A stretch of DNA of 64,000 nt from the NCBI RefSeq assembly GCF_014699115.1, contig NZ_JACXAD010000007.1:1-64000 (forward strand). The letters are read 5' to 3'. Below, in pieces: positions 25,505 through 34,282 of the stretch. Position numbers and translations under genes: made by a program. Below the pieces are notes generated by a model. That model did no database searches. It worked only from the letters and a program-made list of their open reading frames with translations, and was not told where the DNA came from. Source of the DNA: Hymenobacter montanus (GTDB taxonomy: Bacteria; Bacteroidota; Bacteroidia; Cytophagales; Hymenobacteraceae). Position 1 is the stretch's first letter; every line of letters starts with the position of its first letter.

Positions 25505-25619
25505 GTATTTCAAATCGGGCCTCGGTGGCTCCTTCTCCCGTATTCCGCTAACAAACCAGTCCTGTTAGGCGTTGGAGAAGAACAATTTTTCCGCTTCACT
25601 TCCGTTCTTTGCACCGCTC

Positions 25620-26348
25620 ATGGCCGTATTACCTTACAAAGACAATTCCGCCGATAAGAAATCGCAGGTTGCCCAGATGTTTAACTCCATCGCGGGCAAG
25701 TACGATTTTCTCAATCACTTCCTCAGTGTCGGCACCGACATTTATTGGCGGCGCAAAGCGGTGGACGAGTTGAAGGCCCTGCGCCCGGCGCGCATTCTGG
25801 ATATTGCCACCGGCACGGCCGATTTCGCCATCGAAACCCTGCGCGCCGCCGCCACCGACGCCCACGTGACCGGGGTCGACATCTCGGAGGGCATGTTGGA
25901 AGTGGGGCGCCGGAAGCTGGCCGCGAAAGGGCTGGGCCACCGCATTCAGCTCGAACTCGGCGATTCGGAAAACCTGCCGTTTGCCGATGGCGAGTTCGAC
26001 GCGGTGACCGCCTCTTTTGGAGTCCGTAATTTCGCGCATCTGGAGGCCGGCCTGGCCGAGATGCGGCGCGTGCTGCGGCCCGGCGGAAAGCTCGTGATTC
26101 TGGAGTTCAGCAAGCCGACCGCATTTCCGCTCAAGCAAGCGTATAATTTTTACTTCCGTCGGGTCTTGCCGGTGTTCGGCAAGTTGATTTCCAAAGACCA
26201 ATCGGCGTACACCTATTTGCCGGCTTCGGTGCAGGCATTTCCCGACGGGCCCGACTTCCTGGCCATCCTAACCAAAGTCGGTTTCAACCAACCTTCATGG
26301 CAACCACTTACATTCGGCATCAGTTCCGTTTACACGGCGCACAAATAA
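25620..26348 (+). CDS. ubiE: Demethylmenaquinone/ubiquinone methyltransferase
   Basis: Class I SAM methyltransferase that makes menaquinone from demethylmenaquinone, as Bacteroidota use menaquinone. The SAM motif ILDIATGTAD (59-68), GVDISEGML and the family signature FSKPTAFPLKQAYNFYFRR are present. ATG 25620 (MAVLPYKDNS) is chosen over the TTG-initiated extension to 25572. The 3' end overlaps porT by 52 bp in another frame. Confidence 0.95.
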   Translation: MAVLPYKDNSADKKSQVAQMFNSIAGKYDFLNHFLSVGTDIYWRRKAVDELKALRPARILDIATGTADFAIETLRAAATDAHVTGVDISEGMLEVGRRKLAAKGLGHRIQLELGDSENLPFADGEFDAVTASFGVRNFAHLEAGLAEMRRVLRPGGKLVILEFSKPTAFPLKQAYNFYFRRVLPVFGKLISKDQSAYTYLPASVQAFPDGPDFLAILTKVGFNQPSWQPLTFGISSVYTAHK

Positions 26349-27100
26349 AACGACTGGCCCTGCTGGGGCTTTGGGGGTTGCTGGTGCCCACGGCGGCACT
26401 GGCCCAACACAAATCGACTTCCAAAATCAACCGCAGCCATTCCGGCGCAGTCAAGTCCATCACGGTGAAGAACCTGCCGGCTTACGACGAGCGTTGGTTT
26501 CATCCCGGCATGTACATTGGGCTCACGGCCTCCCGGTTTGTTATTGAGCAGTCGGCGCTTTACACCAACCGGCAAAACGTTATCGCCAACTCGGTGTATA
26601 GCCCCAGCCTGGGAGTGGGCTTTATTGGCGACGCGCGCCTGGGCCCGGCATTTTCGCCGTTTATTCTGCGGTTTGCGCCGGGGGTTATCTTTCTCACCCG
26701 CAAGGTGGAGTTTCTTCCGCGGGGCTATCCCAACCCGGATTCAATCCTGACCCAGGAGGTGACCTCGACGGTAATTCAATTCCCCTTATTGCTTAAGTAT
26801 CAGTCGAACCGTCGGCGCAACTCCCGGGTGTACATGCTGGCGGGAATCAACCCGATTATCACCGCTAGCAGCCGCCGCAGCGACCCCATGCGCAACCAGC
26901 TGCAGGCCGTGAGCAGCGACCTGACGCTGGAGTATGGGGTGGGGATGGACTTGTTCTATCCCCTGTTCAAGCTGGCGCCGGAGCTGCGCTTCTCGCACGG
27001 CCTGCGCAACTTGCTGGTGCCGCACAACGACGTTTTTAGCCGGAGCCTGCAAAGCATCAGCACCAACACGGTGACGCTGTATATCAACATCCAAAACTGA
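26297..27100 (+). CDS. porT: PorT family outer-membrane beta-barrel protein
   Basis: PorT (267 aa) is a component of the type IX secretion system. A hydrophobic signal segment (about 17-37, LALLGLWGLLVPTAALAQ) precedes a beta-barrel: HPGMYIGLTASRFVIEQ, GVGFIGDARLGPAFSPFILR, TVIQFPLLLKYQSN, and a C-terminal strand ending VTLYINIQN. The ubiE-porT order is conserved in many Bacteroidota, which supports the assignment. Translation begins inside ubiE (ATG 26297), so the pair is likely translationally coupled. Confidence 0.88.
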   Translation: MATTYIRHQFRLHGAQIKRLALLGLWGLLVPTAALAQHKSTSKINRSHSGAVKSITVKNLPAYDERWFHPGMYIGLTASRFVIEQSALYTNRQNVIANSVYSPSLGVGFIGDARLGPAFSPFILRFAPGVIFLTRKVEFLPRGYPNPDSILTQEVTSTVIQFPLLLKYQSNRRRNSRVYMLAGINPIITASSRRSDPMRNQLQAVSSDLTLEYGVGMDLFYPLFKLAPELRFSHGLRNLLVPHNDVFSRSLQSISTNTVTLYINIQN

Positions 27101-27152
27101 GCTGCCGGCGGCTACCGGCGGGTTATTAGTGCAGTTCTCGCAGAGGAGGAAA

Positions 27153-27207
27153 GAATTAAAAATTAAAAATGAAGAATTAAAAATGGACCAGCACATTTTT
27201 AATTCCT
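27153..27207. repeat. Inverted-arm heptad element C (AATTAAA core)
   Basis: The left arm 27153-27188 is a series of 7-bp units (AATTAAA, AATTAAA, AATGAAG, AATTAAA). The right arm about 27192-27207, inverted, gives AATTAAA and AATGTGC. It lies between porT and the SDR gene. A short CCAACAG-type pair of heptads also sits at 27248-27262. Confidence 0.65.
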
Positions 27208-27270
27208 AAAAAACGGTACCCTAAAGCGCTACCCTTAAGGTCTGACCAACAGCCAACAGCTAAACAAGCT

Positions 27271-28011
27271 ATGAAAACCGCATTCATCACCGGGGCGTCG
27301 TCGGGCATTGGGCGGGCGACGGCCGTTGCCCTGGCCGGAGCCGGGTTTCAGCTGGTTGTAACCGGGCGGCGGCGGGAGCGGCTCGAGGAGCTGGCGGCCC
27401 AATTGGCCCCGGCGCCCGTCCAGGTTCTGGTGTTCGACGTGCGGGACCGGGGGGCGGTGCAGGCGGCCGTCGCCACGCTACCGGCCGAGCTGCGAGCTCC
27501 CGACGTGCTGGTGAACAACGCCGGGGGAGCCCACGGGCTGACACCGGTGCAGGCTAGCGACCCGGCCGACTGGGACCAGATGCTCGATGCAAACGTGCGC
27601 GGCTTGCTCAACGTGACCCACGCCCTGCTGCCGGGCATGACGGCCCGGCAAACGGGTTTCATTCTGAACATCGGCTCCGTGGCGGGGCAGGAGGCCTACG
27701 CCAACGGCAATGTGTACTGCGCCAGCAAAGCGGCCGTGGGCATGCTCACCAAAACCATGCGGCTGGACCTGCTGCCCACCGGCGTCCGGGTGGCCGAGGT
27801 AAATCCCGGGGCCGTAGCCACGGAGTTTTCGCAGGTGCGCTTCAAAGGCGACACGGCGCGGGCGGCCAAGGTGTACGAGGGCTTCGAGCCCCTGCGCCCC
27901 GAAGATATTGCCGACATCATCGTATTTATGGTGACCCGACCGCCGCACGTGACCATTGCCGAGGTGCTGGCCGGCGCCCAGGGCGCGGCCACGACGATAG
28001 TGAGAAAGTAA
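27271..28011 (+). CDS. SDR family NAD(P)-dependent oxidoreductase (246 aa)
   Basis: Classical short-chain dehydrogenase: TGASSGIG (7-14), NNAG (82-85) and the catalytic set Ser 136, Tyr 149, Lys 153 (NIGSVAGQ...YCASK). The sequence resembles the YdfG/serine-3-dehydrogenase-like group (GRRRERLEEL; RPEDIADIIVFM near the end), enzymes reducing 3-hydroxy acids or malonic semialdehyde. The exact substrate cannot be inferred. GC content is backbone-like. Confidence 0.9.
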   Translation: MKTAFITGASSGIGRATAVALAGAGFQLVVTGRRRERLEELAAQLAPAPVQVLVFDVRDRGAVQAAVATLPAELRAPDVLVNNAGGAHGLTPVQASDPADWDQMLDANVRGLLNVTHALLPGMTARQTGFILNIGSVAGQEAYANGNVYCASKAAVGMLTKTMRLDLLPTGVRVAEVNPGAVATEFSQVRFKGDTARAAKVYEGFEPLRPEDIADIIVFMVTRPPHVTIAEVLAGAQGAATTIVRK

Positions 28012-28036
28012 CGTGCTTCGTGTACCCGGGGCGCAA

Positions 28037-28107
28037 CCTCACCCCCGGCCCCAGTTCGCTTCATGCGCGAAGCCTCAGGAGAGGGGAGCCAGACGATAAG
28101 GACTGGG
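28037..28107 (+). repeat. Dispersed GC-rich intergenic repeat, copy 2
   Basis: CCTCACCCCCGGCCCC, a TTCATGCGCGAAGC centre and AGGAGAGGGGAGCCAGACG match the copy at 58281-58342 (reverse strand) at roughly 85 percent by eye. The copy at 13624 is more diverged. It lies just 3' of the SDR gene. Confidence 0.75.
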
Positions 28108-28230
28108 ATACGGCTATAGAGTGGATTCTGGGTCGGTGTGCCCGGCGTGGGAGGTTAAACCTTAGGTGCTCCCGCAAGGGGCCTTCTGCCGGACAGGGAA
28201 GATAACCGGGATATGGCCCAGCAAACCGCT

Positions 28231-28887
28231 CTAGATATGCCCTTGGGCCGCCAGTTCCTCTAGCACGGCGCGGTTGAGCTCGTGCTTGCCCTCGAAACGG
28301 ATGAGCTGGGGAGAACTGCCAAGCGCTTGCAGCCGCTGCTGTTGCTCGGTTACCTGGGCGGCCGGGATAAATTCATCGTTGGTGCCCACGACGATGGTCA
28401 GCGGAAGCCCGTGCAGCAGGTTGCTGGCCTGGGTGGGCGTGAGGTCCTCGGGAAATCCGCCGGCCCACAGGATGAGGTGAGCGGGCCGGAAGTGGGCCTG
28501 GGCCAGCCAGCGGCCAACGGTAGCCGTGCCCTGCGAGAAGCCCAATACCGTGATGCGGACGTCGGCCAGGCATTCATCCAGTACTTGGTCGGCTAACTGA
28601 TTGAGGAAGCCGACGTGGTCCGCAATTTCGTGCAGCCGGTCGTCGCGGGTCATCCAGCTGGCCCCGACGCGGCCGCTGTTGCCGCTGAGGTAAAAGCGGG
28701 AGAGGCCCTCGGGCGCGATGACGACCGTGGCCGGGTCGGCTTCGGCCAGAAAAGCGAAGTGGCGGGAGAAGTAGGCCGCCAGCTGCCCATAGCCGTGGCA
28801 TACAAACCAAACCCGCTTAGTGGCCGCCGATAATTCGCCCAGCTGGTAGTAGCGGGCCGAGCGGGTGACGGCTAGATGGCGTTCCAT
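28231..28887 (-). CDS. Alpha/beta hydrolase, phospholipase/carboxylesterase type (218 aa)
   Basis: Serine hydrolase with the triad Ser 118 (GFSQG), Asp 171 (VGTNDEF) and His 202 (GKHEL). The HGYGQLAAYF and GASWMTRDDR segments fit the esterase/phospholipase (YpfH-like) family. Cytoplasmic; no signal peptide. Substrate unknown. Confidence 0.87.
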   Translation of the reverse strand: MERHLAVTRSARYYQLGELSAATKRVWFVCHGYGQLAAYFSRHFAFLAEADPATVVIAPEGLSRFYLSGNSGRVGASWMTRDDRLHEIADHVGFLNQLADQVLDECLADVRITVLGFSQGTATVGRWLAQAHFRPAHLILWAGGFPEDLTPTQASNLLHGLPLTIVVGTNDEFIPAAQVTEQQQRLQALGSSPQLIRFEGKHELNRAVLEELAAQGHI

Positions 28888-28930
28888 AATTGAGTGAGGG
28901 GTTATTGCCGGATAGTTATGAGTGCCAAGC

Positions 28931-29428
28931 CTACCTCGGGGGCAGGTCGTCGGCCGAGAAGTTGAACGGCAGGAGCTCGGCCAGCGAGCGGAAGCGGAGG
29001 ATGGTGCCAGTGCGGCCCGGCAGCAGGAGCGGAATGGCTTGGCCTTGCCGGACTTCGCTTTCCAGCATTACCTGGCGGCAGGCGCCGCAGGGAAAAGCCG
29101 CGCCGAACTCCCCGCGGGCCGGCCGGGCGGCTATTGCCATGCCCACGATGAGCGGGTGGCCGGGCTGGTTGGCCGCCAGCCCAAACAAGGCCGTGCGCTC
29201 GGCGCAGAGGCCCGAGGGATAGGCGGCATTCTCTTGGTTGGTGCCGCGGAACACGGTGCCATCGGCCAGCAGCAGCGCGGCCCCCACGTGAAAACCAGAG
29301 TAGGGGGCGTAGGCGTGCTGGGTGGCGTCGCGGGCGGCGGCCCAGGCCACCTGTTCGGCAGGAGTGAGGTCGTTGACGGAATCCAGCTCTTCGTAGGAGA
29401 TGAGCTGCTGGCGGGAAGTACGGGCCAT
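28931..29428 (-). CDS. cdd: Cytidine deaminase (165 aa)
   Basis: Deaminates cytidine and deoxycytidine in pyrimidine salvage. The zinc motif is complete: Cys 75-Ala-Glu 77 (CAERTALF) and Cys 114/Cys 117 (PCGACRQ), the tetrameric three-Cys type. The substrate region PYSGFHVGAALL is present. The N-terminal 25 residues and C-terminus are slightly longer than in the E. coli homotetramer relatives. Divergent from the downstream saccharopine-dehydrogenase-like gene. Confidence 0.95.
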   Translation of the reverse strand: MARTSRQQLISYEELDSVNDLTPAEQVAWAAARDATQHAYAPYSGFHVGAALLLADGTVFRGTNQENAAYPSGLCAERTALFGLAANQPGHPLIVGMAIAARPARGEFGAAFPCGACRQVMLESEVRQGQAIPLLLPGRTGTILRFRSLAELLPFNFSADDLPPR

Positions 29429-29508
29429 GGGGCTGGGGTAAGCAGGCGGCGAAGGTAATGACGCGGCGCTTAATGCGGAACGAAGCGCGGAGCACTGCCC
29501 GGGACGTG

Positions 29509-29516
29509 TACTTTTG
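29509..29516 (+). promoter_or_regulatory. -7 box TACTTTTG abutting the 29521 gene
   Basis: TAnnTTTG match with only 4 nt between box and ATG 29521, suggesting a leaderless transcript. Same arrangement as at 16288 and 19732. Confidence 0.45.
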
Positions 29517-29520
29517 CCGC

Positions 29521-30885
29521 ATGACTTCCCGTTTATTATTGCTCGGCGCGGGCCGCTCGGCCTCGTCGCTTATTCAGTACCTGCTGCGCCACGCGCCTGC
29601 CGAACAGTGGTTTCTGACCGTAGCTGATGCTAATCCGGCTCATCTGGCCCCGGTGCTGGCGGCCCATTCGGAGTACGCCCGGGCGGTGCCCTTCAACGCG
29701 GAGGACGAGGGTTTGCTGGATGAACTGATCGGGCAAGCGGATATCGTTATTTCCATGCTGCCGGCGCTGCTGCACCCGGTGGTGGCGGGGGCCTGCGTGC
29801 GGCACGGGCGGCACCTGGCCACGGCCAGCTACGTGAGCCCGGAAATTCGGGCCCTGCACGCTGCGGCCGCCGCGGCCGGCGTGACGCTGCTGATGGAGTG
29901 CGGCCTCGACCCGGGGCTGGATCATATGTCGGCCATGCGGGCTATCGAGCACATTCGGGCCCGGGGCGGGCGGCTTACTTCCTTTAAGTCGTACTGCGGC
30001 GGGCTGCTGGCCCCGGCGGCGGAAGCTGATAATCCGTGGAAGTACAAGTTCACCTGGAACCCGCGCAACGTGGTGCTGGCCGGACAGAGCACCGCCAAGT
30101 ACCTCGAAAACGGCCACCCGCGATTCATTCCTTACCAGCAGCTATTTGCTCGTACCGAAACCCTGGCCGTGCCCGACTATGGCGAGTACGAGGGCTACGC
30201 CAACCGCGACTCGCTCAGCTACTGCGCCCCCTACGGCCTCGACGATATCCCGACCATCCTGCGCGGCACGTTGCGCCGGCCCGGTTACTGCGCGGCCTGG
30301 CACGCCCTGGTGCGTCTGGGCCTCACGGACGACTCCGTGAACCTGGGCAACGCCGAGACCATGACCTGGGCTGAGCTCATTGAGGCGTACCTGCCGGCTT
30401 CGCTCATTCCGCACCTGGACTTATCGCTGCGCCTGGCCACCTACCTGGGGCTCAACCCCACGGGCGAAGAAATGGGCCGCCTGCGCTGGCTGGGGTTGTT
30501 CTCGGACCGGCCCGTGGGCCACGCCAACGCGACCCCCGCTCAGCTGCTCGAACGCCTGCTGAGCGAAAAATGGCAGCTCCAGGCCCACGACCATGACCTG
30601 ATTGTGATGCAGCACCAGTTCGAGTTTGAGCTGGCGGGGCAGGCCCATCGGCTTACTTCGTCGCTGGCCGTGGTGGGGGATGATGCTACCCACACCGGCA
30701 TGGCTAAAACCGTCGGCCTGCCCCTGGGCATGGCCGTGCGCCGGCTGGCCCGGGGGCAGGTCACGACCCGTGGAGTGCTGCTGCCCCTGGATGCCGCGCT
30801 GTACGAGTCCATCCTTGAGGAGCTGGCGACCGAGTACAGCATCCGCTTCAACGAAGAAGAGCAGCCGGTGGCCCCGCCGCAATAG
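29521..30885 (+). CDS. Saccharopine dehydrogenase-like (Lys9-type) oxidoreductase
   Basis: 454-aa protein with an N-terminal Rossmann motif LLLGAGRSASSL (NAD(P) binding) and the saccharopine dehydrogenase C-terminal domain (MECGLDPGLDHMSAMRAIEH; FKSYCGGLLAPAAEADNPW; PTILRGTLRRPGYC). Eukaryotic Lys9 and bacterial relatives cleave or form saccharopine in lysine metabolism; some bacterial members are lysine 6-dehydrogenases. ATG 29521 chosen because it restores the Rossmann motif at the N-terminus and is next to a promoter box. Its stop codon lies inside a 15-bp direct repeat that recurs at 31619. Confidence 0.9.
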   Translation: MTSRLLLLGAGRSASSLIQYLLRHAPAEQWFLTVADANPAHLAPVLAAHSEYARAVPFNAEDEGLLDELIGQADIVISMLPALLHPVVAGACVRHGRHLATASYVSPEIRALHAAAAAAGVTLLMECGLDPGLDHMSAMRAIEHIRARGGRLTSFKSYCGGLLAPAAEADNPWKYKFTWNPRNVVLAGQSTAKYLENGHPRFIPYQQLFARTETLAVPDYGEYEGYANRDSLSYCAPYGLDDIPTILRGTLRRPGYCAAWHALVRLGLTDDSVNLGNAETMTWAELIEAYLPASLIPHLDLSLRLATYLGLNPTGEEMGRLRWLGLFSDRPVGHANATPAQLLERLLSEKWQLQAHDHDLIVMQHQFEFELAGQAHRLTSSLAVVGDDATHTGMAKTVGLPLGMAVRRLARGQVTTRGVLLPLDAALYESILEELATEYSIRFNEEEQPVAPPQ

Positions 30886-30894
30886 AACCCTAAA
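30880..30894 (+). repeat. 15-bp direct repeat, left copy (right copy 31619-31633)
   Basis: CAATAGAACCCTAAA occurs at 30880-30894, including the stop codon of the upstream gene, and identically at 31619-31633. The two copies bracket the segment holding the truncated permease fragment and an AT-rich orphan gene, as expected for an insertion or a rearrangement at short homology. Confidence 0.75.
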
Positions 30895-30914
30895 CCAATT
30901 CGTTGGGCCACCAC

Positions 30915-30998
30915 ATGCCAGCAACCGGCACTCACCTAAACCTGCGCCGACGCCTTTTGGGACGTTTGTCGCGCGAAGCAGGCTGGCTGTGCCTATAG
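30915..30998 (+). pseudogene. Truncated second copy of the ABC permease gene 5' end
   Basis: MPATGTHLNLRRRLLGRL... stops after 27 codons. It is a diverged copy of the first 27 codons of the permease at 31797 (MPATCAYLNLRLRLLGRL...). The upstream flank (TTGGGCCACCACATG versus TTGGGTCGCCACATG) also matches. The copy ends where AT-rich DNA begins. Confidence 0.8.
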
Positions 30999-31079
30999 TA
31001 TAATGAAGTAAAAACAACAAAAAAATGGCAGGAGTATAATGATTTTTTAAAACCGGTTATCTGTTTAACTAGATAAAAT

Positions 31080-31580
31080 ATGCTCGGTATTCCAAATTAC
31101 AAACCCGACTTTTATAATGAGGCAGGTTTGCTGATCAGGGACCATAAGGAAGTATTGTCAAAATTGATCGATCAAAGATTAAATAGCTATTGGCTGATGT
31201 GGGAGACCAAAGCTGATAAATGGTGGAGTGAGGGGCCAGTAATATTAGAAATAGGTTCTTACCACTATGAATTGACTGCCTATAAAGATCTGTTTGGTCT
31301 AACGGCGGACCGAATTGATATAAGCCAACCATTGGATTGGTACGGAGCAGGATGTGAAATCCCATTGAAATGGAAAGCCAATTGTCAGGAAGATATCAAT
31401 AAACTCCTCGGCAAGAAGATTGAACAGATTAATATCTTACTTGAATACGAGATTTTGCTATATGGAATTGAGCTAGTATTTGAACCGAATGACAACTTAC
31501 AAATTTTTAACTTTGGCGATGAGATTGGCATAAGTACAGAAAAGCTTTCTAGCAGGATCACCAAAGTGAAAATTAAATAA
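31080..31580 (+). CDS. Hypothetical protein (166 aa), AT-rich insertion
   Basis: Not recognised. Soluble protein rich in Trp, Ile and Lys (LNSYWLMWETKADKWW; YEILLYGIELVFEPND), no signal peptide or membrane span. Its base composition is far more AT-rich than the flanks. It lies between the 15-bp direct repeats, next to the truncated permease copy, so it arrived with that segment. An immunity-like orphan is a guess from size and context only. Confidence 0.6.
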   Translation: MLGIPNYKPDFYNEAGLLIRDHKEVLSKLIDQRLNSYWLMWETKADKWWSEGPVILEIGSYHYELTAYKDLFGLTADRIDISQPLDWYGAGCEIPLKWKANCQEDINKLLGKKIEQINILLEYEILLYGIELVFEPNDNLQIFNFGDEIGISTEKLSSRITKVKIK

Positions 31581-31650
31581 TGGAGTCTAGTACTCATTAA
31601 CTATACAGTATATGACTACAATAGAACCCTAAAAAGCTGTTTGATTTAGC

Positions 31651-31735
31651 CTTAGAACTTAGAGCTTAGACTGAGGAAAGGAGCTGGCTGGGGTTAAAAA
31701 AGAAGACGTTCTCCACTCTAGGTTCTCCATCCTAG
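31651..31735. repeat. Inverted-arm heptad element D (AGAACTT/AGAGCTT core), degenerate
   Basis: The left arm 31651-31676 contains AGAACTT, AGAGCTT and AGACTGA. The right arm about 31708-31735, inverted, contains AGAACCT and AGAGTGG. It is the weakest copy of the family also seen in valS (56085) and before accC (63497). It lies between the AT-rich orphan and the permease. Confidence 0.5.
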
Positions 31736-31796
31736 CGCAGCAATCGTTGGAGTAGCTAAGGCAAACATATTATAAACCAGCTTATTGGGTCGCCAC

Positions 31797-32750
31797 ATGC
31801 CAGCAACCTGCGCCTACTTGAACCTGCGCCTACGCCTTTTAGGACGCCTGGTGCGCGAAATAGGTTGGCTGCGCCTGGCAATCCTGGCGCCGGTGCTGGT
31901 CGCGGCCCTTGGCCGGCTGCTCGTAGTGGTGGCTCCTCATCCGCAGGGGCAATGGGCGCTGCCCGTGGGCTTTGGGCTGTGGCTGGCCGCGGCGCACCGG
32001 CAGCGCTCCGACTTACGCTTTCTGGCCATCAGCGCGCCGGGCCATCGGCGGTGGTTGGCAGTAGAGTACGCCTTGGGCGCGCTGCCTTTGGCGGGAATAC
32101 TAGTGCTCTTCAACGATTGGGGCGCGGCGGCCCTCACGCTGGGGCTGGCACCGGCAGTGGCCTGGCTGCCGCCCGCCCGCGAAGGCCGAAGCCCGCAATA
32201 CCGGGGGCGGAGCGCGTTTCGCAGCGAGGCATTCGAGTGGGTAAGTGGCCTGCGGCGGGGTGGCGGATGGCTTTGGGTGGCCCTGCTGGCCGGGGCGGTA
32301 TGGCAGCACGAATCACCGCTGGGGCCCATCTTGGCCCTGGCGGGGTGGCTGCTGGTGGTGCTGAGCTGCTATAGGATACCCGAGCCGCTGCCCATGATGG
32401 CCTTGGCGGCGCGCACTCCCCAGCAATTTCTGCGTCGGCGGCTGGGGCTGGGGGTGGGGTACGCGGCGCTTACTGCCGCTCCATTGTGCTGGCTGCTGGC
32501 CGTGGGCCCGGTGGGAGCCGGGGGCGCGCTGGGCGTGGGATTGGTTTGGCTCGGGCTGGTAGCGCTTATCATCTTAACCAAATATGCTTTTTACCCCAAT
32601 GCCCTGCACATTCGAACCACCCAAGGGTTAGTAGTGGGCGTGGCCCTGGTAATGCCTGGGCACCCAATGTACCCGGCGTTGTTGCTGGTGGCCGTTGGGG
32701 GACTCATCTGGCAGAGCCAGCGGCGGCTTCGCGCGGTGCTCGGGGCGTGA
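31797..32750 (+). CDS. Probable ABC transporter permease (317 aa)
   Basis: Very hydrophobic protein with about 8 membrane segments (for example LRLAILAPVLVAALGRLLVVV, AGILVLFNDWG, LLAGAVW, ILALAGWLLVVLSC, LVWLGLVALIIL, GVALVMPG, ALLLVAVGGLIW). No family motif is visible, but the next backbone gene in the same direction is an ABC ATPase without its own membrane domain. The pair most likely forms one transporter. ATG 31797 is chosen over an upstream TTG. The substrate is unknown. The WD40 insertion separates it from its ATPase. Confidence 0.65.
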   Translation: MPATCAYLNLRLRLLGRLVREIGWLRLAILAPVLVAALGRLLVVVAPHPQGQWALPVGFGLWLAAAHRQRSDLRFLAISAPGHRRWLAVEYALGALPLAGILVLFNDWGAAALTLGLAPAVAWLPPAREGRSPQYRGRSAFRSEAFEWVSGLRRGGGWLWVALLAGAVWQHESPLGPILALAGWLLVVLSCYRIPEPLPMMALAARTPQQFLRRRLGLGVGYAALTAAPLCWLLAVGPVGAGGALGVGLVWLGLVALIILTKYAFYPNALHIRTTQGLVVGVALVMPGHPMYPALLLVAVGGLIWQSQRRLRAVLGA

Positions 32751-33024
32751 AGCCTGATCTTGGGAGTAGTAATTTTTGCTTCCTTTGTAATGGTTGCTAG
32801 CCTGCTGACTTTTAATTTAACCAACTCATTTACTTTAACCAAGGCTCTATGCTTATTTTGACAGTATGCTTAAAACCTCATTTGGGTGATGGAAGATGAG
32901 GAATAATCCCTCTATTTATTATATTTCTGTTCCGTATACTGTGCATAAAGGGTTGGCTTTGAAGCTTTGTGGATTGAAATACAAATGTATACGATCTTTT
33001 TTGTAAAAATAAATCACTTCTATT

Positions 33025-34026
33025 ATGGCCGATAAATTGATACGGCAACTAACATTTGATTCACCTGTCCTTCAGATGGCTGTGAGTTGTGACGGAGAGT
33101 ATTTAGCGTTAAGCCATGATTTTGATAGCTATGAGACATTCTTGGCTGTTAGAAATGATGTTGATATTCCAGATCAGCCCAAAATCAGTCTCCTATCAAT
33201 TAATAATGGGCAGCATCTAGCGACAATAAACCTGACAGGTGAACGACCAGGCACTAAACTAAATTTTATCAATCGTAGTCCGCTCCTGATTTACCATGTT
33301 TATGAAGGAATCCAGCTGTATGATTGTCGAGCTAAGGAAATAGTAGCAACTATCCCCTTTAGAGATATAGGGGGGCTAGTCAAAACTAGCATGGAAAGTC
33401 GGGTCGTTTTTTATGGAGGGTCAGACCAAACAGTTCAAGTGTGGGATGTTCTGAAAAAAGAACAAGTTTGGCAATTACCAGGACACGAATCCGATTATCG
33501 AGACTGGACTTATTTTTATAGTGCTGCAGATATATCTGCTGATGGAGAAAAAGTAGCCGTAATCCGCACTGGTAGTCAAAAAATATTGGTTTACGATATC
33601 GAGACGAGCGCTTTACTCCACACTATCCTTCAGGCTCCTTTTGCAGGGTCGGAGATAAGCTGGTCATTAGATACTAACTATTTAGCAATAAGGGGTGAAG
33701 AATCTAAAAATGAATCCGACGAACGAAAAAGATTTGTTTGGTCGCTAAAAACTCAAGAGTTAATAGCTCAAGAAAACTTTGAATCGCCTAGTGATAACTG
33801 TTCTGCAATTGCTTTTCATCCCAGTAGTAATTACTTGGCTACGGGTTATGTGAATGGTAGAATCGCTCTCGAATCATTGGAATGTAAAAGAACTATTTTT
33901 TCTGATTTTACCCATATAGGGCAAGTTGAATCGATAGTTTTCACGAACGATGGCAAAAGAATGATTTCAGGTGGAGAAGATGGAACAGTTACCATTGTGA
34001 ATTTAGAAGAATTAGGGAGTTTTTGA
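33025..34026 (+). CDS. WD40 repeat protein (333 aa), AT-rich insertion
   Basis: Beta-propeller protein with WD40-like repeats: DQTVQVWDVLKKEQVWQL, HPSSNYLATGYVNGRIAL and FTNDGKRMISGGEDGTVTIV are the clearest. No signal peptide, kinase or other domain. Base composition is strongly AT-rich relative to the permease (32750) and ATPase (34283) on either side. A decayed IS630-type transposase fragment follows. WD40 proteins act as scaffolds; the partner is not apparent. Confidence 0.8.
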   Translation: MADKLIRQLTFDSPVLQMAVSCDGEYLALSHDFDSYETFLAVRNDVDIPDQPKISLLSINNGQHLATINLTGERPGTKLNFINRSPLLIYHVYEGIQLYDCRAKEIVATIPFRDIGGLVKTSMESRVVFYGGSDQTVQVWDVLKKEQVWQLPGHESDYRDWTYFYSAADISADGEKVAVIRTGSQKILVYDIETSALLHTILQAPFAGSEISWSLDTNYLAIRGEESKNESDERKRFVWSLKTQELIAQENFESPSDNCSAIAFHPSSNYLATGYVNGRIALESLECKRTIFSDFTHIGQVESIVFTNDGKRMISGGEDGTVTIVNLEELGSF

Positions 34027-34100
34027 TGAAGAAGTGATTGGTTTTTATATTTTTATGACCTGCTCTTGCAATTATAATTTGCGACTGAAAGTGCTTGGGA

Positions 34101-34223
34101 GTTGAACGCAATGGGATAAAGCGCTACGAAGCCAGTGAGTTATTCAATATCAGTCGCAATACCATTAATACATGCTTCTAGCGTCGGAGGAAAACGGGTG
34201 ACTTTGATGCCAATGGTAATTGT
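34101..34223 (+). pseudogene. IS630-type transposase helix-turn-helix remnant
   Basis: In one frame the sequence reads VERNGIKRYEASELFNISRN, then TINTCF, a stop, and RRRKTGDFDANG. This is the pattern of the N-terminal helix-turn-helix of IS630-family transposases (AxELFxVSxxTIxxW...RxxxTGDF). No catalytic part remains, and there is an internal stop. It marks an old insertion at the right edge of the WD40 island. Confidence 0.6.
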
Positions 34224-34282
34224 TGTTACCCATTGATTATTTAGTTCAATCAAAGCTCCAGCTAAAAGGTGGCGTTATTAGA

